Origin: Sipunculus nudus | Lineage: Eukaryota; Annelida; Sipuncula; Golfingiida; Sipunculidae | Reading direction: 5' to 3' | Assembly (NCBI GenBank): GCA_026874595.1 | Contig: CM049316.1 | Span: 10,096,839 to 10,160,838, forward strand | DNA: 64,000 nucleotides | Shown here: positions 36,534-48,457 of the stretch, one piece after another | Layout of the letters: each line of letters begins with the position of its first letter | Position numbering within the stretch: the stretch's first letter is position 1 | The notes under the pieces: generated by a model | The model's database searches: none | What the model was told of the DNA's origin: nothing | What the model saw: only the letters and a program-made list of their open reading frames with translations | Program-made: the position numbers and the translations under genes

Positions 36534-36535
<2 letters not shown>
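34921..36535. other. Unannotated intergenic DNA
   Basis: No coding region is supported. Two overlapping minus-strand frames near 35,314-35,753 lack domain motifs. The stretch 36,180-36,440 is relatively GC-rich and unique, with no recognised signal. Confidence 0.5.

Positions 36536-36577
<42 letters not shown>
36536..36577. repeat. (TA)n microsatellite next to a LINE 3' end
   Basis: About 40 bases of alternating TA, separated by only about 27 bases from the left target-site duplication of the L1-like element. Confidence 0.95.
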
Positions 36578-36578
<1 letters not shown>

Positions 36579-36620
36579 AAGTTCTAAATACAATTTAGCT
36601 ATTTTATTATCTTTAACTTT

Positions 36621-36940
36621 TTTTTTATTGAACATATGATACAAATACAATAACAAACAGTACACATGATGACAACAGTACATCATCATACAATGTACAT
36701 AAAACATAAACATGCATACATGTATACATTCACACTAAGGTTAATACCCACTATCCGGATGTACATAACCAACAAATACAGACAGGGTACATTATAAACA
36801 TATTGAAATAATTATGGTGAATATTTTTTTTGTTTTTGTTTTAAGATAGGTATTATTTCAGCAATGGTTTTCTTTAAAATATTTATTTTTAAATTGTTTT
36901 CATTTCTGGTCATGTATTACTATTTTACCTTTTGCTCTAG
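36621..36940 (-). other. 3' UTR and A tail of the L1-like element
   Basis: AT-rich sequence follows the last ORF2 codon region at 36,941 and ends in a run of about ten A on the minus strand (T run from 36,621), directly abutting the 16-bp target duplication. Confidence 0.75.
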
Positions 36941-38496
36941 CTATATTTTCTTCTGTTTTATATATCTGTAATACGTAGTTTTATACATACTGAACGTAGG
37001 AATTTTTTCTTTACATTTACATGTGTATACGAAATGTTTAAAGAGTAGTATTAAAATATCTAGAAGGGTGTCGTTGGTAGTGTTCATAATTAGAAAGGTT
37101 TTTGTGAAATTGCTCATGTATACATATGAGCCTCTGTCTCTCAACCATTTTTTAAAATCAGATATTAGGCTGTATGTTATTTCACAGTGATAAAATATAT
37201 GAGAATATGTCTCTCTATCTTTTTTGCAAAAAGTGCACAGTTCTGTGTCACTTTTTTTCAATTTATAGAGGAAGGGGTTCAAAGGTAGAATCCTATGTAG
37301 TAGTTTAAACTGAAAGGTTCTTAGCTTCTCAGAAATGGTAATACTGGTTATAGTTTTGAAGGCTTCAAGTATGATTTCGTTGTTTTGTAATTCTAACTCT
37401 CTGGTCCACTTTTCCATTGGTTTGACTGGCAAAATATAGAGGTTATTTATTAAATCGCTGTAGATGAAACGTGAAGTATTACTTTTCATTCTTAAGATTT
37501 TTTTCAACCCCATGTTCTTGCAGTTGGACCCTTGGGTTATTCTTTATATCTTTTTCCAAGTTCCTGGGACTGCATGCAGCAATCCTGTGTAATGCATAAA
37601 GTTAATTGTGACTTTGTATCTGCTTATTAATTCTTCAAAGGTCAGAAATGTTACATTGTGTCCCACATTTTTAGTAATGTCTGAAATTGTTTTGACCCCT
37701 GCCTTATATAATTTATTATAAAATATTACTGTGTTATTTATTTTTATGTGAGAGTTAAACCACAAAGTTTGTGACTGAATTTCATTTGTAGAAACCATCT
37801 TAGTGTAATTGTAATTGCACCAGTATTGTAGTACTTCTTTCCAGAATGAATCACAAGAGACAATCAATTCTTTTAAGTCGTTCACTCTTAAGTTACATTT
37901 AAATATATAGGTACCTAGATTTTTTAATTGTACATTAATAATCTGTCTCCAACCATTTTCAGTGGAGCCACTAAGAAAACGTTTAACCCATGAGATTTTT
38001 AATGATTGTAACTTAGCTTGAAGATTAATCATATTTAACCCTCCTTTATCTCTCGGTGCTATTAAAGTGTTCCTCTTAACCTGGTCTTGTTGTTTATTCC
38101 ATATAAATTTAAATATTAATCTTTCCACTTCTTTAATATAAGTTTGTGATGGCTTAGGAAGTACAAGGAATAAATATATGAGTTGTGAAATAATACATGT
38201 TTTCACAATAGTTATCCTTCCAGACAAGGACATAATTCGGTGTCTCCAGATATTTATAATAGTTTTAATTTTACTAAGGATTTCTTTATAGTTAGTTTCT
38301 ATCATTTATTCCATTCCCAATGAATTGAGATTCCTAAAATCTTAACTGGATTAGTACACCAACACAGACCTAAGTCTTTTAATTGTGCCTGATTATAAAA
38401 ATAGTTTGTTATCGGCATTATTGTTGTTGTGTTTTCTTCAAGACCTGATATTTGTTGAAACCTTTTAAATACATCCAAGACTTCTTTGATTGACAT
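36941..38496 (-). pseudogene. L1-like ORF2, C-terminal part with Cys/His knuckle
   Basis: Three open segments in different registers make up this part. 38,302-38,496 has the SIKEVLDVFKRFQQISGLE region just after the RT active site. 37,544-38,305 has NYKEILSKIKTIINIW, LSLSGRITIVKT and the LIFKFIWN and GGLNMIN motifs seen after the RT in L1/Tx1 proteins. 36,941-37,513 has KLRTFQFKLLHRILPLNP followed by C-x2-C-x11-H-x4-C spacing (CTFC...HIFYHC), the C-terminal knuckle of L1-type ORF2. Register changes near 37,530 and 38,303 are frameshifts. Function when intact: target-primed reverse transcription of the element RNA. Confidence 0.85.
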
Positions 38497-38514
38497 TGGT
38501 CCCCCTGTAAGAGT

Positions 38515-39180
38515 TTAAACAGTGTCATCTGCATACTGAATAATTTTGTGTTCCTTCTGATCAACTATTACTCCTTTTATTTTACAGTTATTCCTTATTT
38601 CATTTGCTAGTATTTCTGCTGCCAATATGAATAAGTATGGTGATAGGGGGCATCCCTGTCTAACACCTCTTGTTACTGAAAAGAAATCAGTGGCCCATAC
38701 CCTGTTCAGAACACAGCTAAAAATATTATGATATAATATCTTAATCCAGTTTGTTTGAAGATATTCTAACATTCTAACTGATCAAATGCTTTTTCAAAAT
38801 CAACTTATAACAGATAACATCCTATCTTTTTATTTTTTAAATGAGAGATAATGCTTATAATTTTTATTATATTTTCTCCGATATATCTATTTTTCATGAA
38901 ACCAGTTTGATCTAAATGTATTATTGAAGGTAAGACTAATTTAAGTTTATTGGCTAAAGTTTTGCTGATATTTTATAAACGGTATTAAGAAGGGAAAGGG
39001 GACGCCAGTTTTTCAAGAGTAGTTGGTCCTTGCCTCTCTTAGGAATGAGACATATTATCCCTTGACGCATAGTGAGTGGAAGGCAGCCATTATTATATGA
39101 GTGACTTATAGCATTTATAAAATATTCTTTTAAATCAGACCAAAACATTTTATAAAAATTCTACTGGGAACCCATTTGGG
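38515..39180 (-). pseudogene. L1-like ORF2, reverse transcriptase core
   Basis: The segment 38,954-39,148 carries GIICLIPKRGKDQLLLKNWR and PLSLLN, the first RT blocks. The broken stretch 38,773-38,953 encodes QTGFMKNRYIGENI and DFEKAFDQ, with the catalytic Asp in shifted or stopped register. The segment 38,515-38,772 carries VTRGVRQGCPLSPYLFILAA and the catalytic QYADDTV. An in-frame stop directly follows the YADD block, and the RT resumes in the next piece downstream. All key residues can be seen but not in one frame, so no active enzyme is made. Confidence 0.88.
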
Positions 39181-39834
39181 CCTGGAGTCTTATTAAGGGC
39201 CATTTAATCAATAGTGTTTTTAAATTCTTCAATTTTAAATTCTTCTTCACACAAAGTCCTTTCCTCTTCATTGAGCATTTTATTATTTTCTAGTAAAAAG
39301 AAATCCCTATTAACATTATCAGACTTGGCTTGTGCTGTATATAAATTTGTATAAAATTGTAGTTCCTCATTTAATATCTCTTTGGGTTGTATTATTATTA
39401 TACCTTGTTTATCTTTGAGTTTTATTATGGATTTTCGATCAAAGTTTCATTTTTCTTAGTTAAGAAAATATTTAGTAGGTTTATCCCCCCTCTGAATACC
39501 AGGTGGTTCTACATCTTATAATTGCTCCTTTTGTTTTCTCTTCAACAAACTCTTTATGGTTATTAATTACTACTTCCCAAATTTCTTTGTCTTTAGTATC
39601 ACCTGTTGTGTTATATATAGTCTGTAGTTGATGAATTAACCTTTCTGAATCTTTAATTTGTTGTGTTTGTACTTTTTTCTTGTAGGCTGAATATGCTATT
39701 GTTTCTCCTCTTATCTGACATTTTAAAGTATCCCACATTAATGATGGATTTGTTCCTTTATGATTGTTAATAGTATCTTTTATACACCCTTTTTTTTGGT
39801 GATATAACTCTGATCCTTTAATAGCGAACAATTT
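39181..39834 (-). pseudogene. L1-like ORF2, linker between endonuclease and RT
   Basis: The open part at 39,481-39,831 includes SLMWDTLKCQIRGETIAYSA and ends in RCRTTWYSEGG. These correspond to the W(D/E)..K..IRG..I.YSA and R.R..W.EEG blocks of L1/Tx1 linkers. Sequence from 39,181 to 39,480 continues the homologous region but is interrupted by stops. Context on both sides fixes its identity. Confidence 0.75.
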
Positions 39835-40589
39835 AATTTCCAGAAACCTGGTCCATTCTTATGTTCTGTTATTGCCATATTTTTTGTAATTAAAGAGTGG
39901 TCACTTTTATACCCAGCTTCAATATCAGATTGGTTTATACAACTTATTAGGCTATCATTAATTAGAAAGAAGTCAAGTCTGCAAAATACTGCATTAGGAA
40001 GATATCTCTGCCATGTATATTCTAAATGGTTGGGATATTGTAATCTCCAGATATCAGATAACTGTTCTTATTCTATTCAATGGCTTATCGCTTGTCTAGA
40101 TTTCATGTGACTTTTTGAATGCCCGCCCTTTTTATCTAAGTTTGGATTAAGAGTTAAATTAAAATCTCCACCTATTATTAAATTGCCTGTAAAATTGGTG
40201 CTGATAACATTAATAAGTTCCTCAAAGAAGCAAGGTTCGTCCTTATTTGGTGCATATATGTTAACAAAGGAGATCTCATGTTGACCTATTATTGTATTAA
40301 TAATTAAATATCTCCCATGATTATCCCTTCTTACACCTTTTATCTCTAAGCCAGTTTTGTTTTTAATTAATGTACATACCCCTCTTGCTTGGTTAGTGCC
40401 GTGGCTAAAATATATCTGATGTCCCCATTCTGATTTCCATTTATTTTCACATTTTGAAGTACTATGAGTCTCTTGTAAAAATATAATATGACATTCTGTC
40501 TTGTTTAACCAATGAAAAACTTCTCTTCTTTTAGAATAACTGGCGAGTCCTCTGACATTCAATGAAACTATCTGACAAGTATTAGACAT
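39835..40589 (-). pseudogene. L1-like ORF2, APE endonuclease domain
   Basis: The likely ORF2 start is the Met at 40,589. The first 170 codons (to 40,077) contain SLNVRGL, IIFLQETHS, FVNIYAPN and LIIGGDFNLTLNP, the N-terminal AP-endonuclease blocks with catalytic Glu and Asp. After a stop, the region 40,075-39,835 continues with DIWRLQYPN, YTWQRY, RLDFFLIN and YKSDHSLI, including the catalytic His of the SDH motif, then GPGFWKLN. The enzyme would nick the target DNA for target-primed reverse transcription. The fold is complete by motif but broken by at least one stop or frameshift near 40,077. Confidence 0.88.
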
Positions 40590-41684
40590 ATATGTACTAT
40601 GTTAATTATTTTTTTGACAAAAGATTTAAAGATATATATTAATGCAATTTTTGTCATTAATGTCCCCACATTACATAAAATAGCTATGACGAACATACAG
40701 AAAATAACAAAAGTTACTAAGTAACTAAGATAACAGATACGTGACCCGATAACATGCTTCCAAGTTATGATATGTAGTAAGTTCTGATGCATCTTGCAAC
40801 AGAAAGAATACCAATCAAATGCTGACTACTTATCAGCGGAGCTCTTTATTATGTTTATAGTAATTAAAAAGAAACTTAACTTTTTACAGTAAACAAGGTA
40901 ATCTAACAAAATTTTAAGTTATAAAAATATATTCTATCCTATATGGCAGATTATATGAACAAACCTAATCGATACAGCAGTCCTATTAAGATGCATAATA
41001 TGTCATGTCTTGTGACCTCTAACCTAATTAATATATCGGTAAATGCATTTTGCTGAGACTTTAAATCAAGTGAAATCTGTATTGGTAAATATTTATGAGT
41101 TTAATAGAATAAATCAATCATATTTTGGCGTCATCATGGTGCCATCAAAATCTGTTGACCTCTGACCTCATTAAATGAACATAGATTTAAGGGGAGATGT
41201 TATATTGGTTCAATTAGAGTTGAGTTTCACTAAAGTCTACAGTATTCCTGGTAATTTATTGCAATTACACCAGTCCCTTAATGACCTCTGGCCTCATTAA
41301 TTATGTATGGATTTTCTTGCCTATAGTTGACTTGGGCAAAATAATCTGTAGGTAAAAGGTTGTGGAGTTTGTGAAGTTCTATCAAATCAAGTAAATTATT
41401 GCTGTGATATTACAAGATTAGCAGGCCCTAAAAGTAGCCTGGTGTCCTCTGGCCTAATTAAATATACAAATTTTCTGAGAATTTAATTCACGGTAGAAAC
41501 TCTATTGGTTAACATTTATAACTTGCATGAAAATCAATCAGATATTTGGTGAGGCATCTCAGTGCCACCAAAGTCTAATGACTTCTGCTCCCATTATGTG
41601 CATGGATTTTCATAATTTTTTTCATGTTCCGATTAAGTTATCATGATGGCCTCACAAAGTAGCTTGGTGACCTCTGACCTCACA
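40590..41684 (-). promoter_or_regulatory. L1-like element 5' leader with six DR1-type repeats
   Basis: The leader upstream of ORF2 contains six spaced copies of a TGACCTCTGACCT-type phrase (plus strand) starting at 41,013, 41,156, 41,282, 41,443, 41,579 and 41,668, at intervals of about 89-161 bp. The copies at 41,156 and 41,668 are exact TGACCT-C-TGACCT, which on the element strand is AGGTCA-G-AGGTCA. Blocks around them (variants of TCTGTATTGGTAAATATTTA and TAGCTTGGTGACC) also recur, so the leader is a series of diverged monomers. This resembles the monomeric promoters known in some L1 families. Promoter activity here is inference. Confidence 0.65.
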
Positions 41685-41700
41685 TATTATCTTTAACTTT
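41685..41700. other. Target-site duplication, 5' side of the L1-like element
   Basis: TATTATCTTTAACTTT, identical to 36,605-36,620 on the other side of the element. A 16-bp duplication is in the usual L1 range. The perfect match suggests the insertion is younger than its many ORF breaks might imply, or that 16 bases were conserved by chance. Confidence 0.85.
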
Positions 41701-41825
41701 AACATCCATAAATATTTCACATTTTAAAAAATAACTGACTTGTTCAGTGCCATTTTGAAACATCTACAGTTTTAACTTAATGAACAAACGCTCTGATTTG
41801 CTTATTGGGTGTATGCTGCATTTAT

Positions 41826-42273
41826 TCTGTAATCACTTCTTCTTAACCACTGCTTGATATAGCAGGGTTTACTGGGTTATGCCACTGGCCTGTGACAGAG
41901 GACATGTGTACCTAAGTGTTAAACCCGCAGTCCCTTCAGAAATGTTGCTTTATAATTTTAATTTAAAGAAGATAAAGGAAAACATAGCCTCTTTTGATCA
42001 AAGAATCAAATATATGAAAAAGAATGAAATAATATTAAAGGTAAGGAAAAGCTACATTTCGATGGCGTTTGACCCGAGAAGAATATGAGCACTGTTGCAC
42101 TGTGCAGTTCCCCTTTATTTGAAGCTCTGATATCATATGAATATATTTCTGACGTAATTTGACTAAAAAGCGCACCCTAAATCCTTTTATAAGAAAAAGT
42201 GTTTCACCATAATTTGTATGAAGATATATAAATTACAACAAAAAATGTGAAAAGCGGTAATGTTTCTAAATGG
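41826..42273 (+). repeat. Dispersed repeat R1, copy A, left part
   Basis: This matches 47,888-48,345 through ordered blocks such as CTTAACCACTGCTTGATATA, GAAATGTTGCTTTATAATTT, GACGT(A)NTTTGACTA and TGTGAAA(A)AGCGGTAATGT. It continues at 43,156 after a solo LTR. An apparent 69-codon frame at 41,879-42,088 is not kept open in copy B, so it is not a gene. The repeat family is not recognised. Confidence 0.8.
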
Positions 42274-43155
42274 TGTTATGGAACCTAATATCAACAGATC
42301 ACGTAGTCGCGACGAACATAAATTTTGTAAATGAGATATAAAAAAAATCAGATTCTGTAACACTAGGCAGCGTGAAATGTCTAGGGGAATAAATAAGTCA
42401 GTCAGTTTTTTTGTTAACAAATAATTATAATTTATTTTTAAAACAATCCTAACATTACAATACACTAAATCAATACAATTACACAGTATAACAACAGTAC
42501 AACAGTAAAAAAAATACAAGTATATAAGTAAAGTGTACAGTACCTGGATACCACCACTGTCACAGCGACAACAAGTCCTTTATAACTTACAACCCAAATG
42601 AACATTCACATAAATCTTCTCAGAGAATAACAGTCCAGTTCATTCACAAAATCAATCCGTTGTAATCCAAAAGTGAAGTTTATGTTATAATCCCGAAAGC
42701 AAACTGTAGACTATGTAAGATCCGTCACAAATTTAGAAGAAAATCTACCGCACTTATTGGAAAAGGTCCACAACTGACTTACACTCTTCTGTGTCTGCTG
42801 GAATATATCTCTCCTCTCTCTCTCTCTCTTCTAAAACACAGTCCCTTATTTATAAATTTTCACCCTAAGCCGAAAACTTTCCATTTCTCGAACAATCCAA
42901 AGAACCCAATAGTACACATGTTACAGGAAACATCTAGAACAACGAATGCTGGGTTTCTACATATCAGGGTTCACACGTGGGCCGGCCCGGATCGGCCAGG
43001 CGCGAAAGCCCCAGACTAGCATGACCGCTCTGTTTACACATAGGCCGCACGCGGCCAGCTAGAACAAGGAACGCTGTAGCATAGCCACGCCCAGGGCTTG
43101 AGCCAAACACGAATCAGAATGTCAACAGCACACAATAAAACAGACATATGTAACA
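42274..43155 (-). mobile_element. Solo LTR (Ty3/Gypsy-like), 882 bp
   Basis: The unit begins TGTTA and ends TAACA, with ATGG directly repeated on both sides (42,270-42,273 and 43,156-43,159). The undisrupted R1 repeat at 47,888-48,450 shows the empty site. On the minus strand, order supports LTR orientation: TATAAATAAGGG (42,843-42,854) followed downstream by AATAAA (42,431-42,436). It contains a GC-rich block (GGCCGGCCC near 42,980) shared with the second copy at 51,802. No internal retroviral-type genes remain. TG...CA ends and a 4-bp duplication fit Gypsy; Copia or BEL usually give 5 bp. Confidence 0.85.
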
Positions 43156-43275
43156 ATGGAAAAGAACAAAAACTCGCAATATATTTGTGACATTAACCCA
43201 ATTAACGTAACAAGTAGAGGTTTTCATTTCAAATGGTTGGTAATTGTTCTTATTGATACACTTGTCTTTTAGTAT
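43156..43275 (+). repeat. Dispersed repeat R1, copy A, right part
   Basis: AATGGAAAAGAACAAAA and TTAACGTAACAAGTAGAGG align with AATGGAAATGAACAAAA and AGTAACGTAACAATAGTAGG at 48,353-48,414. This continues copy A after the solo LTR. Confidence 0.75.
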
Positions 43276-43279
43276 TATG

Positions 43280-46200
43280 TATCATTCCATCAATTAACAC
43301 CCGAAGTAACATAACCCGACCTGACTTACTAATCACCTGTTAACAGTCACTTTTCCTACAAGTTTTTCATTTCCGGATAACCTTAGAAACACAGAAGGTT
43401 AAATAGCAATAAATATTTAGACGGTCGTGTCTGATCAAAGGGTTACTAATCATAATGGTTATATTAATATTCTTTGAAGTGGGTTCACTCGAATATCCAG
43501 GGCTGGAAATAAGCAAATTTTCCACCAGAATTTTTTTTTATTGAAACCTATTTTCATTTATTTATTTGAATACACTGTAATGTAATACAAGGTATCGTAT
43601 AAATGTTGATATTTAGTATAATCCGTTATCACAGTCTATTTTGTCATGTAAAAAAAAAACAAAATTATAAGCATTTGCTACTGACAATAACATCAGATAT
43701 TTATAACGTAACTAGGCACGCTAGTTTAATGCCAGGGAAGCGCCATATACGTATCACAAGATACCGTCCTTTCAAAGGAACATAGGTTAGGTTTCATAAT
43801 TACTGTTATTTAATTTTGTACTGCTAAATTAAAATAAAGTACCATTGTGTTATAATCGTGACGACAATTCCTATAATATTTTAATTTCTTTAAATATTCT
43901 GAGGTGATTTAAATTTTATTTGAATCCCTTTAATATTAATAATGATAAGAATAAAAAAAAATATTAAGGAAAATTTCAAGTGCCGTCATTGACCGGACCT
44001 GCGAGCGGTGATAGGTTGTAAATTGGTGTAATACATGCAGTGTGAAAATGAAAATAAATTTATGCGAATGCCATAACATAATACAATTTCAGCAAATATA
44101 TAAGGATTCACATAATCTATGATCACTCTTTGGAATAAACCTGCGTTTCCTTGTGCTGCGTGAAACGGCAGACGTATATAGTGTTCAGTGGATCTAGCAG
44201 ATTCCCGCAGAAAGATGGTGGAGTGACGTCACTTAACGACGAATCCCAGTGTTCAAGCAGACAGTATCCGCAAAAGTCGCTCATGTTAGGAAATATTCGC
44301 GATACAGCGCAGTAGAAATTTGAGACAACTAAGTAATTGAAATCCTTTTTTTGGTCTCTACATCTATTGTCTTCGAATTTGACCTAAATAGTTTCTGGCT
44401 CTCAGTTCAGAAAATATAACACCCGCTATTAATGCTGAAGCAGATTCGTAATGGCATCTGAAGCGGACACGAAGATATGATGGATAATTAGGTTACTACT
44501 GAGCGATGCACCCCGGAAAAAACTGTAATAAAGTTCATCATATTGGAAATATCTAACGCCAGAGTTATCCAAACATCCGGCAGTAGGACCAGACAGATCT
44601 TCATGTTCCATATGATAGGTATTTACAGGGACACAATCCATGTAATTAAAGTATTTCTCCTGGCAGTAGACACACATAATTAATAAGTAATAATAACCTT
44701 GCAGGTTTTTTTAAGTATGCGAGTCTCAATGTTGTTACTTGGTCCGTATGCCTTTGCCATCCAGCGTTTAAATGTCTGCATAAATTATTCAAACAATAAG
44801 ATAAAACAAACATAAGAATCGCAGCGCAAAAAACTGTTCAAACCTCTTTTCAATCATACGATCTTACTCATAGAACAGGTCAAACTAGTTCCGTATAAGT
44901 GATCAGTACTATCTTTTTTCGTATTTTAAGTATAAAAATATTCTGAGCAGCAACTGTAAACTAAACGGTTTAGAATTACAGTCAAAAGTAAAGAGAAACT
45001 TAAACGCAGCTGTCACAAATCTCGCACAGCTCTGCCCCTGTACTCCCTGTCAGAACCTGGAAGGAAGACGTCCGAGTTGACACACATCTGACTGGGCGGC
45101 CATTACCGTCCCATACACCATGTGTATATTGTATCGTATGTCTCATTCTTGGGGAGATTTCTGTTATTTCGTAGTGATGCTGTAACTTAAATCCGATGAG
45201 CTAAGGGTGTCCGAATCCCCTTATAAACCTAACCGTAAATCTCCTCTGTGAGGTATTATTAGCCGTGACCCTTTATGACGTCACTTCTCATCACATTCTC
45301 CGAACAAGTCCGTGTTAATATCACGCCACTAATATACGTCATCCCCTTCCGTTAGAGTCGATTTTTCTCTCCCGAAAACAAACCCCTTCCAGGTAGGGTT
45401 TGTGGGACGGCATAAACTACTTTTCTAAACTGTCAAACCTCAGAATAAAATTGCACACCACACAAGGAAAATCCTTCTTTTTCACATTGCAAGTATGCCT
45501 GCTTACTTATTGTTTCTTGTTTAATTAGGTCTTATTCCTCCCTCCCAATTAATCTCGGGCAATTTATTTACCTTGAAACAATGGAATTTCTAATGGAAAT
45601 TTTATTATGAAATACAATAAATCCCTTTACTTTACATACATGCCTACGCCTTTGGTGTATTTAGTTGCCCTAGCGCATGGTAGGGAGGTTATTTCTTAGT
45701 CATAGTCTTGTGTGTACGATTCGGCGTGTTGTATACTTCTGTTAAGAGATTGGTGTAAATTTTTCCAATATGTGATATACTTTTTAAGTTGAATGTTAAG
45801 AGAGATTAAAGTTGGAAAGGTGGGATATAAATAAATATTACTAAAACGAATTATCACTTGTTAGTCATATATTCTATTGCATTGTTCATTTAATTTGTAT
45901 CTTCACACATTGTAAAATCATGCTTTGATCTCAACAGAAACACGGACAAATGACGTCATTTTCCAGGGAGGGTTTGCACAGACGCTTAGTCAATCATCAA
46001 AGAATGTTAAAAAAAGGTTCGTCTTATCACATTAATGAAAAACGATAGAAGCGTGAAACGTACATGCTACTGCAGACTGTTTCAGTAAAGGTCACCGAAG
46101 TTGCATCGTTATAAAAAATACGAACCGGCAGGCAGTATTTTCTTTCATGTTGCAATCTGTTTGACAGTGTCAGAAATAGCTTCCCGCCCGGGAGAACATG

Positions 46201-47640
46201 ACAGATGTACTAGATCTGTGTGACACTTGCACTCCTTGAGTCACGTGTTTATCTGGTGCGGAATCCTTTGACACCGTTATTGTTTGTCACGCGTAAGGGA
46301 CCTCGTTTGTTATCTGTTACTGACGGTCCTATACTAGGATCATTGCCGATTGCCCTCTGATGTGTAAAAAGATAAAACAGATGTGTGGGGATTTTCTTTT
46401 TCATGTAACCGACTGACGTTATCCAGTGATAGCTTCTACCGATGTTTCCTCTATCCTCTCCGGTTTAACCCGTCATTTAAGTTAATCTTTTATGAACCAC
46501 AGACACTTTTGTTCGATATATGAGCTTGATTCTAAGGCATTTAACGTTCCTCTGCCAAGACACAGCATGGCCGGATAGGGAGGTGAAACAGACCCTTGAA
46601 ATACGAGTGAAAGCGGCCAAAATCCAATACCATCGGTCCACTGGTGCCAAGGTTTAGTTTATCGGCCTACAAGAATAAAAAAAAATTTTCTACCATCGGC
46701 CCACCGGGAAACATCCAGGTATCACGGTGGCCGTTGAAACGCAGCACCTCATGTCCACCTTCTCATGAAGAGTACTTCTTTCTTATTCAATTTAACAATT
46801 AATTACTCGTGGGAGTGTGAACCTTGACTGACCTTAAATGACTTAAAATGTGATTAATTATGAAATAACCAGTGGCCAGTGACCGTTGGTGTTTGGTGAC
46901 ATTTCAGACATTGCTGTAATTTGATAGGTAAAATGTTTTATGACAGCCTGACCTCCTGTTAATGATGATTTAAGTCAGTCCTTGCATCATTCTATGACCG
47001 TGACATCAGTCGCTCAATTAGATTGCATTTATTTTTTGAAGAAAAAAATATGTAATTTGCGTTCATGCTTGGGTTTTCCACTCCCAGATTTACCTTTCTT
47101 ATCTCGTAGTGAAGAAAATAATGATACAAATATAGACAATGGATGGCGGGACATGTACAACACATCCATCAATGACGGGGAAAAAATACCATGCGATACG
47201 AAAAAATTACGGTATTGTGTATTACAATATATAAAGTAAATTAAACTGTTCATATAACCGGTAACTGGACAGTGTTATATTTATTCAGCGGATCAATCGA
47301 TATCGGGATCTAAAATCGGTCTTACATACATCATTCAGTCAACATAATAAAATTGACATAGGAATTTCATAAATAGATTTCATGTTGGTGGAACAGTAAT
47401 TGAATTGCAAGCATGGTAGCACAGGGCCTAGTTACTCCCATTTTCATTGATCAACAATCTCACGCCTCATGAAACAAAACAGCTACTATTCCACAAAACC
47501 ATTTAAATATACCCTTACGTACGAACGCTATGATTGACTTTACAGCCCACAGCGGGCGGCAGCATTTCCGCTTCCGCTTTAAATATCGACCAAAGAGGTT
47601 GAATGTCACTTATAATGGAGTGGGGTGGAAATCCTTTGTG
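43280..47640. other. Unannotated intergenic DNA
   Basis: No coding region, RNA or defined repeat is supported. Mixed AT-rich sequence with a few GC-richer unique blocks, for example 45,000-45,400 and 46,170-46,400. The open frames near 44,429 and 46,982 lack recognisable domains. Confidence 0.55.
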
Positions 47641-47642
47641 TG

Positions 47643-47880
47643 CCCGGGAGGCATAATGTGCCTGAGAGTTATGACCGCAGGAGAGCAGTTAAAACACGAA
47701 AAGGATTCAGGGGGCGGAAATAACATAGACCCCTTGTACACCTGTGCCGATCATATTTCAGCTTCAGTTGCTACTAATTGAATTAAACTTTCTATTTGCT
47801 AAAATGTTATGAAAATAAATTAGAAATAAAAAGCATAAGATGATTTTTATCAAATTTAATTTACTGACATTTCATTTTTA
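47643..47880 (+). repeat. 240-bp direct repeat, left copy
   Basis: Blocks shared with 48,458-48,698: CCCGGGAGGCATAATGTGCC, GACCGCAGGAGA, GTGCCGATCATATTTCAGCT, TTCTATTTGCTAA and TGATTTTTATCAAATTTAAT. Identity is roughly 80% by eye. The two copies bracket copy B of repeat R1. Confidence 0.75.
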
Positions 47881-47887
47881 ACTTTTT

Positions 47888-48450
47888 TTCTGTACCCCTT
47901 CCTCTTAACCACTGCTTGATATAGTTAAGGTGTACTGGGTTGTGCCACAAGGCGGCTGGCACGGGACCATGACTATTCATACCATTGGATATCGCATTGT
48001 GTACCTAAGTTTGAAACCCTCAATACCTTTAGAAATGTTGCTTTATAATTTTAATTTAAAAAAGAAAAAAGGAGACATTGCACCCTTTTAATCAAAGAAA
48101 TATATGAGAAAGAAAGAAAGAATTATGAAGGTAAAGAAAATTTTGGTGGTGTCTGACTCGAGTAGAATATAAGTAGTGTTGCATTGTGAAGTTCCCTTAT
48201 ATTTGTAGCTCTGACGTCATATGAATTTATTTCTGACGTACTTTGACTATTAAGCACACCCAACGTCCTCTTATAAGAAATAATGTCTCACCATAACATG
48301 TGTGAAGAAATACAAATTACACTAAATATGTGAAAAAGCGGTAATGTATTTAAATGGAAATGAACAAAAGGTAATATATCTGTGTCATTATCCCCAGTAA
48401 CGTAACAATAGTAGGTTTCCATAACAAATGCTTATTCACACCCTTGTCCT
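47888..48450 (+). repeat. Dispersed repeat R1, copy B (uninterrupted)
   Basis: Same sequence as copy A (41,826-42,273 plus 43,156-43,275) without the LTR. It lies between two 240-bp direct repeats spaced 815 bp apart, so the region also underwent a local duplication or is a composite element. Confidence 0.8.
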
Positions 48451-48457
48451 TGTTTAC

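Larger units (their letters stand above)
36621..41684 (-). mobile_element. L1/Tx1-like non-LTR retrotransposon, full-length by its ends, ~5.06 kb
   Basis: TATTATCTTTAACTTT occurs at 36,605-36,620 and again at 41,685-41,700, a perfect 16-bp target-site duplication. Next to the left copy is a plus-strand T run starting at 36,621, i.e. a short A tail at the element's 3' end. Read on the minus strand the order is repeated leader (41,684 to about 41,010), leader continuation, endonuclease (40,589-39,835), linker, reverse transcriptase (about 39,150-38,515), C-terminal region with a Cys/His knuckle (to 36,941), 3' UTR and A tail. Domain order and linker motifs are those of L1/Tx1-type elements. ORF2 is broken by several stops and frameshifts, so it is inactive. 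No ORF1 is visible between the leader and ORF2. Confidence 0.88.

Noticed and set aside
41879..42088. 69-codon frame in repeat R1
   Set aside because: The matching part of copy B at about 47,940-48,170 is broken by indels and stops.
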